A DNA stretch of 64,000 bases from Kalmusia sp. IMI 367209 (Eukaryota > Ascomycota > Dothideomycetes > Pleosporales > Didymosphaeriaceae). The notes beneath the pieces are model-generated. The model was not told where the DNA came from and ran no database searches. It saw only the letters and a program-made list of their open reading frames with translations. Every line of letters begins with the position of its first letter. Within the stretch, counting starts at the first letter, position 1. Shown here piece by piece: positions 11,255-21,046 of this stretch. The stretch covers positions 310,001-374,000 of the forward strand of contig JAPEUQ010000024.1 in NCBI GenBank assembly GCA_027946365.1, written 5' to 3'. Made by a program: the position numbers and the translations under genes.

Positions 11255-12812
11255 TACGAGCAAAAAAAATCTTTAACCTGCAACGAAACAAAGAAAAATA
11301 TTAGAAGCGCACACAGCACACGCACGTCCTTTTCTCTAACTACGGAGAGAGCTCAGCACGTTATATAACCATCCTATATCATCGTCGCGATCCTCCTTGC
11401 AAAAGGATCTCGCTTCCTGAGCTCGGTCCCAATACGCGCTCGTAGGATGCCGGAGCCGAGCTCCAAGCTCAGACGACAAGAACAAAAACCGCTGACATCT
11501 GAAAGCCCGCGTCCATGTACCGACCGCAAAAGCAGGTACCCCACCGTACCCACCGTAAACATGGCTGCACGCGAGCGCAACTTCTACCCAATCCAGCCGC
11601 ATGATGAGCAACTTAGCGAGCGGGAGTCCCGCCGAGACCAGGTTCGGAAACCAGGTCTGGCTTGCTTCCACGGTATGGATACGTTAGTTGCTTCCGTGCT
11701 CGCATGAGCGCGCGTGCAAAGTAGATAACTCGCCATGGGCACGGCTAACAGCAGGTGTGTGTGTGTGGACCTCCGAAGTATTGGTTCCATCCCCCTTTAT
11801 TAACACCCAACGTGCAGTCGACGTCATGGTCAACAGGGCACACATCGCTACGGATCCCATCGGATCGTAAGATGAAGATGTACACCTCGAGGGGCCACGG
11901 CGGGTAATTGAGAGGCGCTAGCCCCGTAAGGGGGCTTCTGCTCGTATTGCTCAAGACTCTGCCTAAATCGCATCAGCACCGGTGTCGAACAGCGAAAGAG
12001 TCATGAGGCGACTTGTTCAGAGATCCATTCATTACGTAGTGTCGTAGCAACGCAGCTCCATCGCTGCTATCAATAGACCCCATATCGTTCGTCTTTCCAC
12101 CCCCATCAACCCACCCTTTCCGTACCATGCCTTCTTCCCTCCTGCTCCTCTCCTCCCAAGTCATCGTACTAGAAACAAGGGGGCGCCACCTCTCGTGACG
12201 CTTTTTGATACCGGAAGAAAACCAAAAATTCGCACGTGGTAAATGTCGCGGTCCCATTCCATCTTTTGCTCCCACTTGCTGAAAAAAACACCAAAGAGCC
12301 CCACGCTAGTACAGAGACCACCACCCAACGAGGGTGTCATTAGACGGTCATTCGTGACAAGATCCGCCCGCTCAGGCTCACGTTCCCAAAAAATGGTAGA
12401 CTACTTCCGCCCAAACAGCGGAACACAAGCAACAGAAAGTCGAACGACTGCACGCGAATGTTCGTTGACCGATGCTCAAAGAGGAAGATGCGAAATATGT
12501 ATCCGACAAGAGGTGACCAATGAAGCAAGAAAAGAATTTACCACGTGAGAACCACCGAAGGCCGCGGTCAACGAATAGACCAGTAAAAAGTACATTGATG
12601 GGAGCGTTTCGTTGCTTCCGTCACGTCATGCGTATGTCCAAAGGAATTTTTTATGAAAAGTCTTGCGCAGAATGGGAAGGCGATTGCGAAGATGTAAGTT
12701 TGCTTTTGCGTGCGGTGCGTTCGAAAGTAGTACGTGGATATCGCTAAGTTAATGTCGGTCGAATGTGGGTAACGAGGGTTCATGAAATGAGTAATGAGAA
12801 ATCCGCCTTGTA
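11255..12812. other. Intergenic, no gene seen
   Basis: About 1.5 kb between the oxidase start and the phosphodiesterase stop. It contains the oxidase promoter and a short TG run near 11757. Open frames on both strands are short and unrecognised. Confidence 0.5.
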
Positions 12813-15800
12813 TCATTCATCACTGTTCAGTGATCGCCCCGGATCGCTGGTAGGTAACTGGGAAGAGCTTCCGTGACTGGAAAGCTGTTTCTCTTGGTCG
12901 GTGGCTTTCCCAGATCTTCGTCTGAAGAAGCTCTTAAGCTTTCCGGTCCGACTACTCCGGCCAGGACTAACCGCGGTAGGAGAGTTCCCGTCTAGAGTTG
13001 AATTCGTTGGTGTAGGGTCCAGCATCGCGTCGTGCTGCTGGTTTGAAGTTTCGTAAGCTCCGTTTCGATGATCGCGTTGTCGCCGGGGCCGCCACCATTC
13101 GCTGCGTCGGTGTGAGTCGCGCGAGCCATCAGATCTAGACATGTTGCTGTCGTTGCTGATCTTATTGGACTCCCATTTCTGCATTTTTGAGCCATCAAAG
13201 TTCCCATTCACGGCTGTGGAGAGATCTACCTCAGAGTGGCTTTGCGACGAGGGATGAGGAACTGGAAACAAATTTGTTGCTGAATCAAAGTCAGGACCAA
13301 CGCCTAAAGACCGGGAGGAACGGTAGAATAGGGTATCTTGCGGGCTTGGAATCTTACCCTGACTGCGTCGAGCCGGCGAGGGTGCCGTTACCGGTCTCGC
13401 GTCCTTTTCCTTCTTCGGCGACGACTTAGTCATTGTGTCCTTGCGGTTTCCCGCTGGAGGGGTCAATTGTGCTAAAGAGGTTTGATCAGGTTCAGTTTCC
13501 GCTGTTTCCGTTGCACCTTGTGTTTGGGTCACGAGAATGGCCGTCAAGCTGGCATCGCCACTCCCTCGTCGCGATTGACTTTGATTCTCTCGAGAACGAA
13601 GCCCAGCAACACCAACACCAGAAGAGCGTCGCGATCCCTTGTCCACGCCCGACGATCGTCGTGAGTTTGATAAAACGCCTACACCGTGGAAGGAACCTGC
13701 AGAACCACGCCGGCCTGTTTCATCTGAATCCAGCGCCCATGTCGAATTCTGCACAGTTCGGCCAAGTTGGGAGGGTGGCAGCGCAGCCGAATTAGGAGTT
13801 CTTGAGCTTAGAGGCCCTCCTGAAAAGGGACTTGGCGTTGGATCGGCAGCGAAGGATGGGGAAAGGAGGCCAAGGGAGAGGTTCGGGTGCTTCTTCTGCT
13901 TGTCCTTCTCGTCACTTATCTTCTTCTCCCAAATCGACTTGTTCATCAAGATCTCATCCAACGCGTAGCGCATCGCAGGAAGTATGTCGGCAACGGCTTC
14001 GAAAAGAGGCCTTGCGAATATGTTCATAAATCCGATTTGTGACTCCCCAAGCTTGATCATATCGTCGCGCACGGGTGGGCCACCGAATAAGCAGGATGGG
14101 ATCTGCAATTCTTGTTCCATTACGCCCTGATTGCTGAACTCGTCGGTCAATATATTAGCCCATCGAGCGGCTGTTTGGAATTTTCGCGCCTTCTAAGTGT
14201 CAACGACGTATTGGCGAGAATCCAAAGGATACTTACGACATTGCTGATATCAGCACACTTGATTAGCAGACCACAAGCCAGGTCTTTATATTCCTCGCGA
14301 ATCTTGACGTTCCAACCATCGATCATGCCTTGGTCGTGTCCAAGCTTCTCTTGTAGGTTCCCAAGATCGCTCATGTATTTGAAATGTAATCCCATATCTG
14401 TGGCAAGGATACTATTAATCATCAGCTTCCTCATCGCTGAATCCGAAAAAGCTCTAGGCCAGTAGCGCCGCAGGATTTGCGAATAAGCAGCACAATGGAA
14501 TGATTCGAGGACGGAACGGTCGTTATAAAGTTGCGCTAAAGGAGCGTTGAGTGCGACTAGAAAGGCATTGTTGACACCCGGGTGCCCAACATCGTGTCCG
14601 ATCGCGGATACGAGGAGTGTGAGCGCGTCGAAAGGCTTCAGAAGCTGCGCTATCGGCGACTCTGCCGCGGGCTGATCCCGCGGGGCATCTGTGGGATACC
14701 AAGGTAGCGTGCCTATTTGTACCAGAAAATGGAATAGAGCCTGGAGAACATCGACCACGTGACGGAAGTTATGATAGAGTACGAATTCGTTGTATGCTGT
14801 GCGACTGGCGAGAAGGAAGACGGTGAGCTCATCTAAGGCGCATTAGTCATTGATCAGGTATTGAAGCATTTCAGATTCACAAACCGTCAGTCATGCCCCA
14901 TTGTTCCACTTCAGGCATTTGAAGTGCATGCTTTAGCATGAGTAAAGCACCGTACAGAAGCTCGTCGTCGGTGAAGTCGTGTGCAGAAAATGCCCAGGTA
15001 CCGATCGCCCTTGCAATGACTTCTTTTCGATCCTCTTCAACGAAGATATCCCTGCAATCGTGAGTGCCATGCGAATTTTTCATTCGTAAAGGGACATACT
15101 TTGAATTTAGGGAATCGCCGACAGTTTCTGGGTTACAGATCCCGCCCATCAAGCTCGACACCATAGCTTCGCGCAGATATGCGTAAGGCTTTTGATCGTT
15201 AACGCCAACCCAGCTCAGTTTTCTGTTTCTCTTGGTGGTCAGGAAGCTTGCCTCTTCCCGCGTGACCTCTTTATGCACCCGATACGCGTGTATCACCAGA
15301 CCATGCACACTATCTTTTTGAGAGAGGACTCGACAGAACATCAACAGCGCCGGCATCGAGGTATTTGATAAGGCGCCCGGAATCCATGAGCACCTGCGAG
15401 CCTTGTACGTTTGGCGAGGACAGTGAATTCGAACCCCATTCGCGATCCAGGCCGCTTAATATTACAACAGGAATGACTAGCTTGGAGAAATTCTTCGAGG
15501 CGATTTCGGACGATATGTGGGTCAACAGATGTGTGCCATAGATGTCATCGGGCTCTCCCGTATCAACTCGGATGATGCGTGTGGTGGTGGGCGAAGGGGT
15601 TCGGGGTTCGCGCGACAGCCGCCTGAGGCGCTGCTCCTCGTCATAGGGAACATCTAGCAGGACGATGGTAGGAACGTTGTCCTTTGTGGATTCGAGGAGC
15701 TGCGATATCTTGGCGAGACATGATCCGCCGGAACCGCATACATGGACTGAACACCTGCGTCAGTTTGCGACACGGCAATTTGGGGGGGAGGTGGGGGGTT

Positions 15801-16020
15801 GGAAGCGCAGCGCGTACCTTCATTGAACGTGGAGAGAATACTTTCGACATTTGTGTGCACCTCTTGCGGTGTCGGAGCCTTCCCTAGGCCGAAGTAACCC
15901 GGGGGGCACGTTGCCTGTGGTTGTGCGCGCAACGAGCGAGCTGGACAGCGTCTCCCGTCGCACATGTTCGTCGTTGGCGCGGCGGTCAATGTATATGACG
16001 TTGCAGGCGCCATGCTCCAT
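12813..16020 (-). CDS. cAMP phosphodiesterase with two apparent +1 frameshifts
   Basis: Class I 3',5'-cyclic-nucleotide phosphodiesterase, the fungal high-affinity cAMP-degrading type (PDE2/PdeH-like). Inferred exons: 16020-15818, 15746-15100, 15051-14885, 14832-14237 and 14192-12813. The HD catalytic core is clear: HNFRHVVD, GHDVGHPGVNN and KCADISNV. The N-terminal half resembles the receiver-like domain of fungal enzymes (DVPYDEEQRLRRL, GAVDVLSSPLSK). The C-terminal 300 residues or so are Ser/Pro-rich and disordered. The frame breaks twice: in a six-base run at 15901-15906, after the Met at 16020 (MEHGACNVIYIDRRA), and in a five-base run at 15315-15319, after SSPLSK. Removing one base at each gives 996 aa. 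An alternative start at 16013 avoids the first break only. Sequencing error is more likely than a pseudogene, since eIF3a shows the same defect. Confidence 0.88.
15052..15099 (-). other. In-frame 48-bp phosphodiesterase intron
   Basis: An intron with GTATGT donor and GCAG acceptor whose length is a multiple of three and which has no in-frame stop. Retention would add 16 residues without breaking the protein. Splicing is preferred because KD|IFVEEDRKE follows smoothly, but isoforms are possible. Confidence 0.6.
15315..15319. other. Apparent +1 frameshift in a T/A run
   Basis: Five T on the plus strand (five A in coding sense). With four, the coding frame runs SSPLSK into DSVHGLVIHAYRVHKE, as expected for fungal phosphodiesterases. 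With five, it hits a stop two codons later. No plausible intron bypasses it. Confidence 0.75.
15901..15906. other. Apparent +1 frameshift in a G/C run
   Basis: Six G on the plus strand (six C in coding sense) in the first phosphodiesterase exon. With five, the frame begun at the Met at 16020 continues through GNVPPGYFGLGKAPTPQEV. With six, it runs out of frame and ends at 15820. Confidence 0.6.
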
Positions 16021-16172
16021 CTTCTCCACTCTTCGTGCAGCGACCGGCGAGGTCTGGTCTCTGCGATTCGTGGAGCCTCCCGCTCAGTCGGGAGGGTGTC
16101 AATGTCGGTCGCAAAATGGGCGGTGGGCGGTCGCGACGGCAGCGTGGGAGTGTGCGAGGGTGGCCCGGGTCA

Positions 16173-16214
16173 GAGGGCGGCGGGCGGTGGGCGGTGGGCG
16201 GTGGGCGTGGGTGG
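16173..16214 (+). repeat. G-rich GGGCGGT repeat, possible G-quadruplex
   Basis: Five to six GGG runs spaced by CGGT or CGGC, about 150-190 bp upstream of the phosphodiesterase start. The G-rich strand is opposite the coding sense. The pattern fits a G4 motif; folding is inferred. Confidence 0.6.
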
Positions 16215-17062
16215 TATGTATGCCCGGCGCTGGAGTCGATTGAGACGGTCGTGAAGTGACAAGCGGAGGTTCGATGGCTGCGAGCGCCAATCGCCGTCAG
16301 CGTGGGGAAGACAAGTCGTCGGGCACGGTATTGCACCGGGTCTTTGGTCTAGCCTGAAACGACGACGTTCCCAGGAGGGCCCGGTGGCTTGATTGGGGAG
16401 CTGGGGCCACACCGAGCGATGCGCTGCGTGGAATGTTGTTTTGGCGCGGCCGTTAGAATGCGCCGGCAGCAACCACGAGCGACGGGGAGGCGCGACGACA
16501 GATCGCGGCGGGCAGCGAGGGCGCAAGAGCTCGTCGCAAGCCCCTGAGCACTCACGGGCGCTGGCGGGCGTGATGCCGCCGGTGCAACGTTTCGCTGGAG
16601 GAGGTCGGGACGGGTGACTCGGCCGGCTGGCTGTGAAGAAGGGAGGCGACAGCAACGGGACGGCGACGCGCAGGAGGGTGGTCAAGGCCGCAAGCCGAAG
16701 CGCGCTCGCAGCAAACGTGGGTTCAGCAGCCTCTTCGGCAGCATCGGTCGTGGAGGCGAGACTGCGAACTGGACGGGCAGGGCGTCGAGGCCGATGCACC
16801 GTGTGAGGTGGAGGGGATTGAAACGGTTAGGCGTGAAGGTGGAGATGGCTGCTCTCATTGGCGCCGGACGCAGTGCGCAAAGGGTTAAGCGTCAGAAGGT
16901 CATGTCCTTCGAGAAGGTCTGCATTACGAGCGCATTGCCGCGTGTCATTGGCCGTGCGGCGCAAAGCTTGTGGGTCCGCCGCCTCGGTCGTTCTTCTGAT
17001 GAGCCCCTACAGCCCTTCCTCGCCACTCCTAGAACCTACCTCGACGGGGGCTGCGCGCCAGA

Positions 17063-17092
17063 CCATCGCCATCGCCATCGCCATCGCCATCG
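17063..17092. repeat. (CCATCG)x5 hexamer tandem repeat
   Basis: Five perfect copies of CCATCG in intergenic DNA, without association to a called gene. Confidence 0.95.
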
Positions 17093-19122
17093 CTTGCTGC
17101 CGATCCATCCAGCGCAGATCCAGCTACGCCTCATTCCCTACGAGAGGCGGACGAGGGGCCGACAAAAGCTCTCCTGCCCGCCCGCCCCTTGCGCCATGCT
17201 CGTGATACCGTCCGATCTAGGGGACATTGGTGCAGCACCGTACCTATGCCAGCCAGGCTTCGCGGCGAGCCGTCGCGTATGAATCTACGTGTATATCTTG
17301 CATTGCGACTATGTATCCATCCAGCAAATCCAACTTATATTCCGGCCTATTCATAGCCGCCTCTAGGGTCCGAACAGGCAGGTCGAGTGGCAGGATCCTC
17401 CGCCGCCCGCTCGCGGCAGATTAACCACGTAAGCAACAACGTTCGCGAACCCCACACAACACCTGAGCTTCCCTTCGCGAAAGACAGACAAGCAAGCGAC
17501 AAGCACCAGACTTTCTCGGCGGCAAGCCCCAGGATCAGGGGCTGTCGACACGCCTGCGGTGGCGAGTATCTCGGCCGTAAGCGCCAATGAGACTCCGAGC
17601 TGCGCTTTTTTGCCTGGTGTCACGCACGGGATTTCGCAATTCATCGGCAACGATGGGCGTGCGCACAGGACGGGTCGATCGTCGTCTGGTCAGCTGGATA
17701 CCCTGGTCCCATTCCCGACGAGGAAGGGACTTGCTGGCTGATTGGCACATATCATCTGCCTCGTCCCAGATCCTGGATACTTTCGGCTGTTTGTCTCGAA
17801 GAGAGTACTCTGCGAACAATAGCGCGCCCAGAGTTCAGCCGGGCCGGGATCGACTCTATTGCAGTGCATCAATCCCCGTGGACGTAGTTTAGCAAAACAA
17901 TTTATATGCCTATTGGCAGGACTCTTGATATTTGGACGCTTTTACCATTCGGCAGGACTCCCGCCTTAATGGACAGGTGACCTTAAACTTTTGCAACACG
18001 AGGTCGCCTACAGGTGAATTCAGAAAATAGGAACCAATGGCCGAGTAACATCGCCGTCGATTGATGATAATGATAAAACTTCTTCTCTTGAATCGCATAG
18101 ATGGAATCAACATCTTGCGACCGACTGTTTGCAACATGTTACATGTCTCTATGATCACAATGGATGAATTCCTATGTCAATAAATGCTCCCAGGGCACGG
18201 TTAGCGGACAAAAGTTCGACCGTTTGTAGTTTTCCTTGGACCCCTGTTAATCGTTGCGCACTACCCCTCTACGCAAGGGTCCAAGAATGATGCGCAGACA
18301 TTGAACCCAATGAGTCCAAGCATAAAAGCCGCTTGATGGAACCCTTGGGAGGAGAAGCTCGAGACGCACTCGTAATGGATTTTCCTTTTGCCACTGGTGC
18401 AGCTACGTCGTGGACCTGCGATCTGAATATTACACTGCATCAATTGGCTGAACGCTGGTGGCCCACCATTGTTTCAACAACCTGGTGTCAATGCCCTAAA
18501 AGAACCATGGCGCCCTGACGAAATCTGGTTCAAATGGACTGGACTAGGATTGTTCACATTGCCGTCCGTTATTTGACATGCTCTAACATTCCCATCAAAA
18601 AATGGTTCTTGATATCCATGGGAGCGCACTGCCATCCATGGTTTGAACAATAACCTACGACTTCTATCCCACCCCATCGCGGATTCCCTCAACATCAGCG
18701 AAATTTAGAGAAAGTAACATAACGTATCGTTTCAAGTGTTTCACCTCTAGCTGACGCAGCCTTGGAATTGCATACGAGTGACCTGTGCAATTTTAGTATA
18801 CCGAAAACAAAAGTCAGGATACACATTATGGTTCGAGTTCGAAGAAAACCATGACACATTGCAAGCGATGATTCGTGTAACCAAGAATATCCTAGGAGTT
18901 ATCTTCGAATAGTTACATTTACCCATATCCTGCGAGTGAAATCTTCGCAACAATACATATGACGCGTAGACAACTCAGCATGCGCTCGAACATCTCTTCT
19001 CGTGCTTACATTATACATTAACAATCATATCCCAAAGAGATGACGTGAACCACGCCTGGCCATTCGCAATGTGCATTTGTCAAGGTCCTCAACCGCCGCT
19101 TCAGCTCTTGGTACCTCTAAGT

Positions 19123-20652
19123 TCAAAAGAAGATGCCAGCCATATCGTAGTCGGAATGCGAAGGAAGGTCAAGCTGTGGTTTGAGACCGTCAGCTCCATG
19201 TTGGTTTTTCACGGCGCCAGTGCGGGTGTTGAAGGACATGTGGTGACCATAGAGCTTCTTCAGTACGACCCCGGGTAGTACTCTGACCATGTACTCTTCC
19301 AAAGACTCTTCCATCTCTTGGGCCAGACCATTGAAGTCGATGCCACGTAAGGTTGCTTTGGATAGTTTGGGCCACTCTCCACCATCATCGATAGCTTTTA
19401 GTACGTAGCGTAAGAAATCGACACCCATCGCCCCCGTGTCCGTATCTGAATACATCATGAAGTCGAAATACTCTGCGCCAGGCGATGGCCCATTTTCGAG
19501 GCTTGGAACATAATCGAGACATATCGCCCGCTGTTCTAAAATGACCTCCTCGACTGTGTTGCGGAAAAATTTAAGGATCGATGCCCACTGATTCAGTTCC
19601 GCGATACGGTGTTCCCTGTCTTCGCGATACTCGAAGTCTTCTTCCTCTGCAAGGTCGGGGAGGGTCTCACGGGCTCCGGGTTTGCACAAAAGTAGATGCG
19701 TGAGTGACCGAAGTGGCGGCATGGTATCTGTGGAGAACCATATGGGTCCCTGCGGAGCAGTGTAGATTGTGTAGACAAAATCCTCGTCGTAATTGGTGTA
19801 TTCCTCACTCGGACCACCTTCCCAAATTCGGGGCTCTTCAAGGATGCCGAGATCAAGGCTTGCAAGGTGGTCGGCAGAAGCTTTGCAAAGCGCGGTGACG
19901 AACTCGGATGGAATGTATCCACGTAGTCGAACGTTGCGGACTTTCCTGGCAGCAGGTGCTAGAATGCCAATCGGACGTGGAGGGAATTTGGTCAAATGGT
20001 TGGAGTCTTTGTCAGACTCGCCAATAACCTCGACAGTGCCTGGAACAGCGGGTACCCAGTTAGTGTAAGTCAAGAAGGTGGGGGTACCATATGTCTAGCC
20101 AAGTGAAAAAACAGCCTTTCTCTCTCAACGAAACATCCACTTGGTACCTGGGCCCTGCATACCAAGGTGGGGTAGAGACAGTATTGCATTCCAGATTGAA
20201 GGCGGCGACTTGTGTGTCACCGTAATGCAAACATGACGGACGTTAGGTGCTAGGTTTTGCCACGCCCGCGATGTACCTGCCGTACTGTACAGCTGCCGGA
20301 TAACATCGCCAAACTTGGCATTGCGACGATCAAACTCGGCGTCGCTGCCTGAAGGTGTCCTGTAAGACCACTCGTCTCGCAGCTCATCGTCCAGATATCG
20401 CCGAGAAAGGCTCTTTTGAATAGCTAAGCCGAACTGTTGGTGGTGAGCGTCCTTGCGGTGTAGTTCGACGCTTCGCCATAGCGTTGCCTGAGCGAAAGTG
20501 CAGAGCCTCTTCGAGGTTCTAGCAAGCTTTGTAAGGTCGTTGGGTTGTAGCAAATTGGTGACTTCAGCCACCTACGAGAGTCAGCGGGTAGGGAGTAAGT
20601 GGGTGTCGTGTTTTCATACCATTTCAGCCGGGATTGTGTCCAGGGACGCCAT
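19123..20652 (-). CDS. F-box protein
   Basis: Probable substrate-recognition subunit of an SCF ubiquitin ligase. Exons 20652-20620, 20571-20163 and 20039-19123 encode 452 aa. The N-terminus (LDTIPAEMVAEVTNLLQPND, then LTKLARTSKRLCTFAQATLW) is a typical fungal F-box. The rest has spaced Leu and short LRR-like segments (LASLDLGIL, LTHLLLCKP) but no clear repeat family. Intron 2 (20040-20162) was placed so that SLPHLG runs directly into TVEVIGESD. A cut at the nearer AG (acceptor G at 20091) would need a different phase and does not work. That intron is one of the introner-like copies. Targets are unknown. Confidence 0.8.
20040..20162 (-). mobile_element. Introner-like intron in F-box gene
   Basis: A 123-bp intron. 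In sense direction it starts GTATGCAGGGCCCAGGTACC, then has AAGTGGATG, CGTTGAGAGAGAAAG and TTTTTTCACTTGGC, and ends with ACTTACACTAAC, GGGTACCCGCTG and TTCCAG. It aligns along most of its length with the bZIP intron at 45208-45338, although the two host genes are unrelated. Confidence 0.8.
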
Positions 20653-21046
20653 CCTAGCGAGAGATCTGGCCGCGGGACTGTTCACAGTGTGTGATAGGGA
20701 AGACGAAGGGAAGATGGGTACCTTATATGCCAATTTCATTTACGTCACGGTTGGTGTTTTGAGGAAAGTGCATAGAAGAGCGAGAACCCATGCGTTCTTT
20801 CCACGTCAAAAGGCTGCATTACAAAGACAGAAGCAGCATGCATCTAGATCATATGATAGGAAATGCTTGCTATCCTGCAATATCAGTCGTCTGAATTTTA
20901 TGTTGGTATATCCATCACATGCAACGCTGACCGTTCATTCCGTGCACGCCGCCACAATGCCAAAGTACCACCCTTCCATGAACGCTAATGAGCCCGAAGT
21001 AAGAACAAATGGAAGCACCTCAATATATTCTCCTACTCATTCCTCA
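20653..21046. other. Intergenic, F-box promoter and LOS1 3' side
   Basis: About 390 bp between the F-box start and the LOS1 stop. Nothing else was recognised. Confidence 0.5.

Larger units (their letters stand above)
16021..19122. other. Long intergenic region, no gene supported
   Basis: About 3.1 kb. The left part (16020-17200) is GC-rich, forms the phosphodiesterase promoter and leader, and contains a G-rich tract and a hexamer repeat. The right part (17800-19100) is AT-richer. Open frames such as 16614-17282 (+) and 16170-16799 (-) have Arg/Pro/Ala-rich composition typical of unconstrained GC-rich DNA. Two short minus-strand frames at 18261-18695 look slightly protein-like but have no recognised family. 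Confidence 0.5.

Noticed and set aside
13325..13345. CGCAAGATACCCTA within the phosphodiesterase, identical to part of the short introner
   Set aside because: It lies in an open coding exon without splice borders or the shared 3' part; a chance match.
12813..16020. Calling the phosphodiesterase a pseudogene outright
   Set aside because: Both breaks are single extra bases in homopolymers, and the essential eIF3a gene in the same window shows the same error type.
16614..17282. 222-codon plus-strand frame in GC-rich DNA
   Set aside because: Arg/Ala/Gly-rich throughout, includes the CCATCG repeat as HRHRHR, and shows no domain or splice support.
18826..18840. GGTTCGAGTTC, resembling a tRNA B-box
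   Set aside because: No matching A-box upstream and no cloverleaf arms could be formed around it.
20088..20162. Shorter intron in the F-box gene using the nearer AG at 20091-20092
   Set aside because: It gives the wrong phase and an immediate frame conflict; the longer intron ending at 20040 restores SLPHLG|TVEV and a total length divisible by three.
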